From positions 1 through 64,000 of the forward strand of contig JBDTKH010000005.1 of the NCBI GenBank assembly GCA_039935415.1: a stretch of 64,000 nucleotides of DNA. The letters run 5' to 3'. Positions 25,460 through 32,676 of this stretch are shown piece after piece. The position numbers and the translations under genes are program-made. The number at the start of each line of letters is the position of its first letter. Positions within the stretch are counted from its first letter, which is position 1. Source of the DNA: Palsa-870 sp039935415. GTDB lineage: Bacteria > Chloroflexota > Dormibacteria > Dormibacterales > Dormibacteraceae. The notes beneath the pieces are model-generated. The model was given only the letters and a program-made list of their open reading frames with translations, had not been told where the DNA came from and did no database searches.

Positions 25460-25918
25460 GTGTTCCTCCGCTCCTTCGTGGTCGTGGCGCGCCCGTCGGC
25501 GGAGGTCGAGGCTGAGATCGCAGCAGGCGCCGAGAACTGGCTGCCAGACATGGCCAGGGGGGCGAACGGCGACGGCGAGAAGCTCCTTTCCGAGCTTGGG
25601 TTTGACATCGGCGCTCGGCGGATCGCCAGGCAGATCGAGGTGGAGATCGGCGCGCCCAGGGTGGCAGCCGGACTCATGTTCAGGCCGATCCGATGGCACG
25701 CCGCGACCGAAGCCGGGCTGTTTCCGACCCTGGACGGCGAGCTTGAGATAGCCGCGCTGGGCAGCACACGGACCCAGCTCGGCCTCAGCGCCAATTACGA
25801 GCCGCCGCTCGGGCTGTTCGGCAAGATCGCGGACCGCGCCCTGTTTCACCGGGCTGCCGAGGTGACCGTCAAGGACTTCCTGGAGCGAATCGGCAACCGC
25901 CTCGAGCGCAGCGGGTAG
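25460..25918 (+). CDS. Hypothetical protein, SRPBCC-like
   Basis: 152 residues from a GTG. No signal peptide or membrane helix. The pattern of strands (SFVVVARPSAEV at the start, RQIEVEIGAPRVAAGLMFRPIRW in the middle, AALGSTRTQLGLSANY and a C-terminal helix ending FLERIGNRLE) suggests a START/SRPBCC ligand-binding fold. I do not recognise a named family. It is 11 bp before the tryptophanase gene and follows a strong inverted repeat. The binding site for ribosomes is weak (GATGTGAAG). Confidence 0.6.
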   Translation: MFLRSFVVVARPSAEVEAEIAAGAENWLPDMARGANGDGEKLLSELGFDIGARRIARQIEVEIGAPRVAAGLMFRPIRWHAATEAGLFPTLDGELEIAALGSTRTQLGLSANYEPPLGLFGKIADRALFHRAAEVTVKDFLERIGNRLERSG

Positions 25919-25929
25919 CAGGCGAGCAA

Positions 25930-27315
25930 TTGCCGGACACCTTCAAGACGATCGTCGAACCGTTCAAGATCAAGACGGTCGAGCCCATTCGCATGACCTC
26001 CCGCGACGAGCGCGCGGGGTTCCTGAAGACCGCCGGATATAACCTCTTCCGGCTCTCATCCGCCAACGTCTTGATCGACCTGCTGACCGACTCAGGCACG
26101 GGTGCGATGAGCTCTGAGCAGTGGGCGGGGATGATGCGGGGTGACGAGGCATACGCGGGATCGAGCAGCTTCTACCGGTTCGAGAACGTGGTCAAGGGGC
26201 TCACAGGATTCAAGAACGTCATACCCACTCACCAAGGTCGAGCCGCAGAGAGAATCCTGTTTTCGGTCGCATCGGGATCGGGCAAGACGATCCCAGGTAA
26301 CCATCACTTCGATACGACTCGCGCGAACATCGAAGTCACCGGCGCCGAAGCGCTCGATCTTCCGTGCAGCGAGGCGGCCGACCCATCGCGGCCGGCGCCG
26401 TTCAAGGGCAACATCGACCTCGAGCGCCTCGAGAGCCTGCTTCATGAGCGGTCCGGTCAGGTGCCGATGTGCATCATCACGCTGACCGACAACACCGGAG
26501 GAGGACAGCCTGTATCGCTGCGCAACCTGCGCGATGCGCGCGCTTTGCTCAATGGGTACGGGGTCCCCCTGATCCTCGACGGGGCTCGCTTTGCCGAAAA
26601 CGCGATGTTCGTCAAAATGCGAGAACCCGGCAACGGCGATAGGACCCCTCGAGAAATTGCTCGCGAGCAGTTCTCGTATGCAGACGGCTGCCTGATGAGC
26701 GCCAAGAAGGACGGCATCGCCAACATCGGCGGCTTTCTGGCTCTGAACGATGGCGCGTGGGCGGAACGGGCCAGGCAGCTACTGATCCTGACTGAGGGAT
26801 TCACCACGTACGGAGGCCTCGCCGGTAGGGATCTGGAAGCGATCGCGCAGGGTCTCGAAGAAGTGCTCCACGAGGACTACCTGCGGTACCGGCTGAGGAG
26901 CGCCGAATATCTCGGCGACGGGATCCGAAGCGCGGGCATCCCGATCATCGAGCCTCCCGGCGGGCACGCCGTGTACATCGACGCTCGTGGGATGCTGCCT
27001 CACATTCCGCCTGGTCTGCTTCCGGGCCAGGCGTTGAGCTGCGCTCTTTACGTCGAGGGTGGCGTGCGTTCGATCGAGGTGGGGACCGTCATGTTCGGCC
27101 ACACCGATCCGAAGAGCAAGGAACAGATACCTGCAGACAAGGACCTCGTGCGCCTCGCCCTGCCGCGGCGTGTCTACACCCAGAGCCACGTCGACTACGT
27201 GATCGAGGTGGCGGAATCCCTGGCCCGGAACCGCGCTGCGATCAGAGGCTACAGGATCGTTTCCGAGCCTACGGCGCTGCGCCATTTCACTGCCGTATTC
27301 GCGCCAGTCGACTGA
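25930..27315 (+). CDS. tnaA: Tryptophanase (tryptophan indole-lyase)
   Basis: 461 residues of the beta-eliminating lyase family (PLP fold type I). LLTDSGTGAMS (51-61), GDEAYAGS and PTHQGRAAE are conserved, and MSAKKDG puts the PLP lysine at 260. Three positions separate tryptophanase from tyrosine phenol-lyase. Here they are Asp128 (FDTT), Val384 (IEVG) and His452 (LRHFT), all as in tryptophanase rather than Thr, Arg and Phe. The product would be indole, pyruvate and ammonia. The TTG start at 25930 is kept because MPDTFKTIVEPFKIKTVEPI aligns with known N-termini. No tnaC-type leader or tnaB is visible. Confidence 0.88.
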   Translation: MPDTFKTIVEPFKIKTVEPIRMTSRDERAGFLKTAGYNLFRLSSANVLIDLLTDSGTGAMSSEQWAGMMRGDEAYAGSSSFYRFENVVKGLTGFKNVIPTHQGRAAERILFSVASGSGKTIPGNHHFDTTRANIEVTGAEALDLPCSEAADPSRPAPFKGNIDLERLESLLHERSGQVPMCIITLTDNTGGGQPVSLRNLRDARALLNGYGVPLILDGARFAENAMFVKMREPGNGDRTPREIAREQFSYADGCLMSAKKDGIANIGGFLALNDGAWAERARQLLILTEGFTTYGGLAGRDLEAIAQGLEEVLHEDYLRYRLRSAEYLGDGIRSAGIPIIEPPGGHAVYIDARGMLPHIPPGLLPGQALSCALYVEGGVRSIEVGTVMFGHTDPKSKEQIPADKDLVRLALPRRVYTQSHVDYVIEVAESLARNRAAIRGYRIVSEPTALRHFTAVFAPVD

Positions 27316-27365
27316 CCGGGGTGCGGCTTCGGAGCCCTTCGCGCGATGTGGCATCTTGTGCGGCA

Positions 27366-28211
27366 ATGACGGCCACCCGCAGAGCGCTCGTCCTTGGAGG
27401 CGGTGGCGTCACCGGCATCGCCTGGGAGCTTGGTTTGCTCGCCGGGCTGGCTGAGAAGGGGATGAACTTGACGTCTCCTGACCTGGTCGTCGGCACCTCG
27501 GCTGGATCCGTGGTCGGCGCCCAGATCCTTAGTGGAGCTCCGATCGAGGACCTTTACGCGGAGCAGCTGGCGGACCCGACGGGCGAGCCGGCGGCGAGAA
27601 TAGGCGCGAGCGCGCTGGCCCGTCTCGCTGTCGCTTACCTCTGGCCGGGTGACGCCCGTCGAGGCCGTGCATACCTGGGCCGTGCCGCGCTCAAGGCGCT
27701 CACCGGACCCGAGTCGGAGAGTCGGAGAGTAATTGAGCGACTTGTGCGGCAACGCCCCTGGCCAGAACGACGGCTGCTCATCACCGCCGTTGACGCTGAG
27801 ACAGGCGAACCCCGCGTGTTCGATCGTGACAGCGGGGTGGTGCTCAGCGACGCCGTGGCCGCCAGCTGCGCCGTCCCGATCGTCTGGCCTCCGATCACGA
27901 TCGGGGGACGTCGCTACATCGACGGCGGCGTCCGCTCCATCACGAACGCAGACCTCGCCACGGGATGCGATCGCGTGGTCGTGCTCGCTCCGGTGACTGT
28001 CGCGTTACGGCCAAGCGGCCGGATCGCCAACCAGCTCGCTGCGCTCGGCGCCGGCGTTCGTTCGGCTGTGGTCAGCCCTGATGCGCAGGCCCGCCAGGCG
28101 ATCGGCCGCAACGTGCTCGATCCCGCTCGGCGCGCCGCATCTGCCCGCGCCGGTCGTCAACAGGCGAGCGGCGTCGCGGATGCGGTTCGCGCGGTCTGGT
28201 CAGCCGCCTAA
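27366..28211 (+). CDS. Patatin-like phospholipase / acylhydrolase
   Basis: 281 residues. The oxyanion motif GGGGVTG (11-17), nucleophile elbow GTSAG with Ser45, and the catalytic Asp186 in YIDGG are in order, forming the patatin Ser-Asp dyad. No signal peptide, so probably cytoplasmic, acting on phospholipid or acylglycerol. The ATG at 27366 is chosen because conserved sequence begins there; an upstream start at 27321 adds unconserved residues. The stop overlaps the convergent broken aldo/keto reductase gene by 4 bp. Confidence 0.9.
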   Translation: MTATRRALVLGGGGVTGIAWELGLLAGLAEKGMNLTSPDLVVGTSAGSVVGAQILSGAPIEDLYAEQLADPTGEPAARIGASALARLAVAYLWPGDARRGRAYLGRAALKALTGPESESRRVIERLVRQRPWPERRLLITAVDAETGEPRVFDRDSGVVLSDAVAASCAVPIVWPPITIGGRRYIDGGVRSITNADLATGCDRVVVLAPVTVALRPSGRIANQLAALGAGVRSAVVSPDAQARQAIGRNVLDPARRAASARAGRQQASGVADAVRAVWSAA

Positions 28212-29063
28212 ACGAAGAGGGGCTCGGAATGGGAACGCGCGAGCAGCGCTTCCATCTCGCTGTCCTCGGGCACATGGTGAAACCTGCTTGCGGCATCGAG
28301 CACGAACGGCAAGAGGTCGACGTCGCCCACGCTGTTCAGGAAGATGCCGGACCGGCCCATCGCCCACCAGACGGCCAGGTCGATCGCATCCGGTGAGTCG
28401 AACGGCTGGTACCAGGTGGTGCGGTTGTGGTCGCGCTCCATCCACGGGCGCAGCGCGATCGATTTGATGGTCTGCACCGCCACGCTACGCTCCTCGCAGC
28501 TCGTGATAAGGGCTTCGAGTTCTCGCGGTAGTACGCGTTTTGCATCGTGGCGTAGTTGTAAGGCAGCAGCACCGAGTCGAAGTCGAAGCGATCCAGGCTT
28601 CGCCGGTGCGTGGCGGCGATCTGCCCGCCGTGCCCGGTGACCCCGATCCACTTGATCAGGCCCTCCTCGCGCGCCACGAGCGCCGCGTCGAGCGCCCCTT
28701 CAGGACTGAGAGCCTGGTCCCACTCGATGGGATCGGCGAGCGAGTGTATCTGCCACAGGTCTACGTGAGCCACGCCCAAACGGTCGAGTGACCGATGGAT
28801 TTCCTCGCGCGCTCCTTTCTCGTCGCGCCTATCGCCCTTGGTGGCGACGAAGAACCGTCCAGGTTCTCGCTTCAGCCACGGCGCGACCCGAAGTTCCGAA
28901 TCGCCATAGGAGGAGGCGGTGTCGATGTGATTGACGCCGTGGCGCAACAAGACATCGAGTGTCTCGTCCGCGGCTTTCTGCGAGACGCCGCCCAGCGACG
29001 CCGCGTCAAAGATAACCCTCGTGCTCTTGTGCCCGTACGACCGAACTCGGCCTTCGCGATCAA
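28208..29063 (-). pseudogene. Aldo/keto reductase with two single-base deletions
   Basis: Read from a TTG at 29063, the protein begins MIAKAEFGRTG. It continues in a second frame as HKSTRVIFDAASLGG, NHIDTASSYGDSELR, GVAHVDLWQIH and FDFDSVLLPYNYATM, and in a third frame from about 28512 as EALITSCEERSVAVQTIKSIALRPW to the end at 28208. Each switch is repaired by one base: a C in GGGC-ACAAG near 29030 and a T in AACT-CGAA near 28515. Restored length is 285 residues, normal for this NAD(P)H oxidoreductase family. Either a young pseudogene or two read errors in short runs. Confidence 0.85.
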
Positions 29064-29259
29064 TCTCGCCCCCGCAGATCTTTCGGCCGAAAAGCAGTGA
29101 CCCCAGCGAATCCGTCGGGCTTGCGCCTCTCGAACCCACCGGGGCCATAGCGATCATTGCACCGACTTCTGGAACTTTCAACGTGTGAATTGTGGCCAGG
29201 CGACAGTGCATAGCCGAGGGCCTGTTGCGGCAACAGACGCTGGCTATGAGCCCGACCAG

Positions 29260-29541
29260 GTGGGCGACCTGAAAATCGGTTCGCAAGACGCGTGGCCACA
29301 GCTGCCGTACGTGGCGTGGAAGGACACTCTCAAAACGCTCCAGATGTGCGTCCAGATCGTCGGAAAGGTCCGGCTCGCGCTCACGCCGATGGGGCCTCAG
29401 TGGGCCAACGTTCCGCTTTACGTGACGGCGCGCGGACTGACCACCACGCCGATGCGGACCGCGATCCGGATCTTCCAGCTTGAGCTCGACCTGATCGACC
29501 GCGCGTCGCTGAGCGCCTGCGGAGGCTGGTCAGCTCTTTAA
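29260..29541 (+). pseudogene. DUF5996-family protein, C-terminally truncated
   Basis: Starting at a GTG, the protein reads DAWPQLPYVAWKDTLKTLQ, then QIVGKVRLALTP, VPLYVTARGLTT and FQLELDLID, the N-terminal third of DUF5996 proteins, which are usually around 300 residues. After about 80 residues the similarity stops and a TAA follows at 29539-29541. No continuation is found in other frames before the next gene at 29581. The remainder was probably deleted. Function of the family is unknown. Confidence 0.7.
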
Positions 29542-29580
29542 CCAGGCCGCCAATGAGCCTGGCCGACGGTCAAGCGTTTG

Positions 29581-29832
29581 CTAGCAGCCTACCCAGCCGA
29601 ACATCTGCTGCACCCTGATCCGGTCGAAGCCGCGGATGATCGAGTTCTTGCCCATGCGGAGGAGGGGCACGTGCTCGCCATCCAATTGCTCCCACTCGCG
29701 GATCGCGGCGGGGTCTCGGTTCACGGCCCGGTATTCGAACTGGATGCCGAGCTCGTTCAGCAGGGTGACCATGGCGGTCGACTCCCCCGATTCGTCCGAG
29801 CCGTACAGGATGACCTCACCGTTGTTGTCCAT
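29581..29832 (-). CDS. Glutaredoxin-like protein lacking both active-site cysteines
   Basis: 83 residues with a glutaredoxin/thioredoxin-fold outline: VILYGSDESGES (8-18), the cis-proline segment EHVPLLRMG and a C-terminal helix. Glutaredoxins have CPxC after the first strand, but here the two cysteine positions are Ser15 and Ser18 (S-G-E-S). The only cysteine is the last residue. The domain may bind rather than reduce, or have lost function. RBS GGGAGAGA precedes the ATG. Next to the truncated DUF5996 gene. Confidence 0.7.
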   Translation of the reverse strand: MDNNGEVILYGSDESGESTAMVTLLNELGIQFEYRAVNRDPAAIREWEQLDGEHVPLLRMGKNSIIRGFDRIRVQQMFGWVGC

Positions 29833-29926
29833 CTCTCTCCCTCAACGCCAGACTAGGCGCATTCCGGGCGTAGGACCAATCAATAATTCCGATGCCGTGC
29901 ATAGATTCGGTCGATAAGCCCCGGGA

Positions 29927-30322
29927 CTACTCCGCGGCTTTCGCGGCCAGGGCGTCGATCACCGCGATGTTCTGAAGTAGGTCCTCCTGCACTCCGTGCC
30001 GCTGCTGCAGGTACGCCGTGCTGTTGTACGAGACCCAGGCTTTCCCGTCGTCGTCTTCCCAGACCAGGATCTTCAGAGGAAGGTCGATGGCGATGCTTGG
30101 AGCGGCCAGCATCAGGGGCGTGCCCGCCTTCGGGCTGCCGAAGATCAGCAGTTTCGTCGGAGGCATTTTCATTCCCACCCTGGCGGCCTCTCCGCTGTGA
30201 TCCACAAGCGCAAAGAGTGTGATTGCCCTCGACTGCAAAATTTCCTTGAGCTTCTCGACCGTCTGCTCTACCGAATGGTTGCTCGGCCTGTTGGTGACCC
30301 CATTGTTGTTGGCAGCTGTCAT
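29927..30322 (-). CDS. DUF302 domain protein
   Basis: 131 residues from the ATG at 30322, which has a strong AGGAGG 7 bp upstream. The DUF302 core is evident: SVEQTVEKLKEILQ, ITLFALVDHSGEAARVGMKM, PPTKLLIFGSPKAGTPLM and LPLKILVWEDDDGKAWVSYN. DUF302 is a small alpha/beta domain of unknown function. No signal peptide is present. It is divergent from the lysine-rich peptide gene. Confidence 0.88.
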   Translation of the reverse strand: MTAANNNGVTNRPSNHSVEQTVEKLKEILQSRAITLFALVDHSGEAARVGMKMPPTKLLIFGSPKAGTPLMLAAPSIAIDLPLKILVWEDDDGKAWVSYNSTAYLQQRHGVQEDLLQNIAVIDALAAKAAE

Positions 30323-30372
30323 GGATGCCTCCTGCTGTTCATGCGACGCGCGGATCATGCGCGCCGATTGAT

Positions 30373-30387
30373 TGCGTTTCCAACGCA
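30373..30387. promoter_or_regulatory. 15-bp inverted repeat in the DUF302 / lysine-rich peptide gap
   Basis: TGCGTT-TCC-AACGCA, perfect 6-bp arms, lies in the 160-bp divergent region, 51 bp upstream of the DUF302 start and about 96 bp before the peptide start. It is a possible operator. A second small hairpin (TGCGAC/GTCGCA, about 30438-30458) lies just ahead of the peptide's ribosome binding site. Confidence 0.35.
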
Positions 30388-30482
30388 TCGCTCGTATGGT
30401 GGCGATGAACGAGTGACAAAAACGCACTTGTTGCCGTTGCGACATTTTTCGAGTCGCATCACGTCATGAGGAGGTAAATCAC

Positions 30483-30545
30483 ATGGCAGCCAAGAAGAAG
30501 ACCGTTAAGAAGGCCGCAAAGAAGGCCACCAAGAAGAAGAAGTAG
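30483..30545 (+). CDS. 20-residue lysine-rich peptide (histone H1-tail-like)
   Basis: ATG GCA GCC then alternating Lys and Ala/Val/Thr codons to TAG; 11 of 20 residues are lysine, with the pattern KKAAKKATKKKK at the end. The ATG follows GAGGAGG at a good spacing (9 bp), and a strong intrinsic terminator begins 24 bp after the stop. The KKAAKKA pattern is that of bacterial histone H1-like and AlgP-like tails, which bind DNA or RNA, but a free-standing 20-residue version is unusual. It is too short for normal gene callers. A DNA-binding role is inference. Confidence 0.7.
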   Translation: MAAKKKTVKKAAKKATKKKK

Positions 30546-30569
30546 TTTCTTCAAACGTCGATTAGCAAG

Positions 30570-30597
30570 ACGCCGAGGTCATCAGACCTCGGCGTTT
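30570..30597 (+). terminator. Intrinsic terminator after the lysine-rich peptide gene
   Basis: Perfect 11-bp stem ACGCCGAGGTC/GACCTCGGCGT around the loop ATCA, followed by TT. The hairpin would also work on the opposite strand, where it follows nothing obvious. Its position supports a short monocistronic transcript. Confidence 0.85.
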
Positions 30598-30638
30598 GAC
30601 GTTCGTCGGTATTGACCGGTCACCGCTGACTTTCTCGG

Positions 30639-30932
30639 TCAGGCTCCGCCGTGAACCAGCACTGGTCCCTGGCGCATCTCGACGAACTCGACCTTGATGT
30701 CGCGCAGGTACTCGCCCACCCACTCGGAGCTGGCTTCGGCGGCCTCCTGGCCGGTCTTCTCGTCAAGGAACGTGGAGACGGAGATGAGGTGGTCTTCCTG
30801 GGCCTTGAAAACGTGGTAGCTGATGAATCCAGGCATTTCGTGAAGCTTGCCGAGCCAGTCGTCGTCGACCCTTCGAGCGACCTCCTCGATCTGGCCTGGC
30901 TGAACCCGGTACTGGCGCATGGTTATGTACAT
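30639..30932 (-). CDS. Antibiotic-biosynthesis-monooxygenase-like (ABM) domain protein
   Basis: 97 residues from the ATG at 30932, with GGAGGG upstream. A dimeric alpha/beta-barrel (ABM-like) pattern is visible: MYITMRQYRVQPGQIEEVARRV, MPGFISYHVFKAQEDHLISVSTF and a final strand EFVEMRQGPVLVHG. Such proteins include small monooxygenases and haem-degrading enzymes, but no catalytic residue pattern allows a specific assignment. Confidence 0.78.
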   Translation of the reverse strand: MYITMRQYRVQPGQIEEVARRVDDDWLGKLHEMPGFISYHVFKAQEDHLISVSTFLDEKTGQEAAEASSEWVGEYLRDIKVEFVEMRQGPVLVHGGA

Positions 30933-30987
30933 CTGTCCCTCCACAAGCGAGCTGATTCACGACCAATCGTTGCAGGTCTCGGTCTAG

Positions 30988-31200
30988 CTATGCCTTGAGG
31001 CCGGCGCGCCGCAGGCTGACGCCAAGCATCGTGATGACGATGAGCGGCACCAACCACCACGCGGGCACGTGAGCCGCCGTCAGGAGCGCCGTCAGGAGCA
31101 ACCCGAGCCCGACGGCAGCGGCGACGGTCCAGTCGTCGCCGACGATGAACTCGTACCAGAACTTTCCGAACGCGACCGGCCACGAAAGGAGCCGTCTCAT
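30988..31200 (-). CDS. Small two-helix membrane protein, coupled to the transporter-like gene
   Basis: 70 residues starting at an ATG that overlaps the upstream stop (ATGA). Two membrane helices: VAAAVGLGLLLTALLTAA and WWLVPLIVITMLGVSL. The N-terminus has SWPVAFGKFWYEFIVGDDW. It is known in form as a companion of COG4280-like membrane proteins; function unknown. The overlap implies it is made in proportion with that partner. Confidence 0.7.
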   Translation of the reverse strand: MRRLLSWPVAFGKFWYEFIVGDDWTVAAAVGLGLLLTALLTAAHVPAWWLVPLIVITMLGVSLRRAGLKA

Positions 31201-31928
31201 GCGGGCGACCGAAACCCAAGCGCTCGGCGCCGCTCGAGGCCGATGTAGGTGACGGCGGTCAGCAGATAGAGCGCCAGCAGGCCGAGAATGGCGCCGTCGC
31301 CGAACGGCCACTTGACCCCCAGCCCTTCCAGCGCCCAGAAGGATCCGAACGTCGTGAGCAGGATCCCGACCACGAGCTGGAGGAGACTTCGGGGAATCAT
31401 GACCACCAGGCGCTGGACCATCAAGCCGATCACGCCGATGATCACCACGGCCGAGGTTCCGCCCACCACCGCGATCCCGAGGTGGTTTGCGTTGGCGCCG
31501 AACGACACGACGATGAAGGCGACCTCGAGCCCCTCCAGCGTGACGCCCTTGAAGGCCAGGACGAACGCCGTCCAGTCGAATCCTTCGCCGCTCCACTCCG
31601 GAGGCTCGTCCTCTGGGTTCAGCCGGATGCCGGCCAGGCCGTGGGCCGCGACCCGCATGACCCCTTTGCGGAACCACTGGAGCCCGAACACGAGCAGGAG
31701 GGCGCCCACGATCAGGCGCAGCGGGCCGATCGGGACCGCCTTCAGGGCGAGGCCGAACGCGGCGATGACGATGGCGAGCACGGCAAAACCCGCCACGACT
31801 CCGACCAGCGTCGACCTCCAGCCGCGGGTCGCGCCGACGCCCAGCACGATGGTCACCATCTCGATCGCCTCCACGGCCGAGGCGAGAAACGTTGTGACGA
31901 AGACGACGGTCGGGTCAGTCACGTGCAC
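31197..31928 (-). CDS. Polytopic membrane protein with two ExxE motifs (COG4280-like)
   Basis: 243 residues with about seven membrane helices. Glutamate motifs EAIEM (about 19-24) and EGLEV (about 132-136) lie in helices 1 and 4, as the REGLE motifs do in FTR1/EfeU iron permeases; the two halves look like a duplicated unit. A cation (possibly iron or manganese) transport role is inferred from this pattern. It is not recognisably a member of a characterised family. Divergent from a DUF1003-like gene and followed by a coupled 70-residue membrane protein. Confidence 0.72.
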   Translation of the reverse strand: MHVTDPTVVFVTTFLASAVEAIEMVTIVLGVGATRGWRSTLVGVVAGFAVLAIVIAAFGLALKAVPIGPLRLIVGALLLVFGLQWFRKGVMRVAAHGLAGIRLNPEDEPPEWSGEGFDWTAFVLAFKGVTLEGLEVAFIVVSFGANANHLGIAVVGGTSAVVIIGVIGLMVQRLVVMIPRSLLQLVVGILLTTFGSFWALEGLGVKWPFGDGAILGLLALYLLTAVTYIGLERRRALGFRSPA

Positions 31929-32005
31929 CTACGATTGTGCGTGATCGAGCATTTCCACTTCCATTGGAGGGGTGACCAGGCCAACCACGCGTTGAGGAGG
32001 AGACC

Positions 32006-32524
32006 ATGGCGGACCAACACGTAGAACGCCGGCATAGCGACAGCGCACATAGGGCCGCCTACGCGGCAGCCAAGGCCGCGCCGACCGAGTACAAGCCCCG
32101 CCTGATCACGGCCAGCACTGTGCAGTCTCAGGTGCATGGCGTCGGCGCGATCGGGCAGTTCAACACCTGGCTCGCCGTAAGGGTCACCAGGGCCGTGGGC
32201 ACCATGTGGACCGCCTACCTGTTCGCGGTCATCGCGGTCATCTCGTTGCCCGCCGCGATCCTGACCCACAACACCATCATCATCGTGTCGTGGATCGCGC
32301 AGACGTTCTTTCAGCTCGTCCTGCTGCCAATCATCATCGTCGGCCAGAATGTCATCTCGGCGAGCCAGGACGCTCGAGCGGAGGCTGACCACCTGACCCT
32401 GACCACGCTTCACGCGATGAACGTCAAACAGCTGGAGATGCTGGAACAGCAGCGCGAGATCTTGAAACAGCAGCAGCAGATCCTGGACGCGATCAAGGCC
32501 GCTCGGGAGGACAAGGCCAGGTGA
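32006..32524 (+). CDS. DUF1003-like membrane protein with C-terminal coiled coil
   Basis: 172 residues. Two membrane helices (YLFAVIAVISLPAAILT and TIIIVSWIAQTFFQLVLLPIIIV, about 70-112) separate a soluble N-terminus from a charged, probably coiled C-terminus rich in Gln and Glu (about 125-170, QQREILKQQQQILDAIKA). RBS GAGGAGGAG. The two-helix plus coiled coil layout matches DUF1003. Function unknown. Confidence 0.72.
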   Translation: MADQHVERRHSDSAHRAAYAAAKAAPTEYKPRLITASTVQSQVHGVGAIGQFNTWLAVRVTRAVGTMWTAYLFAVIAVISLPAAILTHNTIIIVSWIAQTFFQLVLLPIIIVGQNVISASQDARAEADHLTLTTLHAMNVKQLEMLEQQREILKQQQQILDAIKAAREDKAR

Positions 32525-32676
32525 TAGGAGGGCCGGTGCGGCGCAGAATGGTGCGCGCATGATCTCTTGCCTGCACGCGATTCTTTATTGCGAGGACGCC
32601 GAGCCGGCTCACGGTTCGAAGTCCCAGGCGCCTGCGAAGTCGGCCTCTACCAGCTCGAGCACCCGAGCCTGCCGCT

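Noticed and set aside
30018..30469. Plus-strand reading frames opposite DUF302
   Set aside because: DUF302 sequence on the minus strand is clear, with a good RBS; the opposite frames have no support.
32525..32676. Short minus-strand protein-like tail between the DUF1003-like and sulfite oxidase genes
   Set aside because: About 20 plausible residues ending in a stop, but no start or upstream continuation; too little to call a gene fragment.
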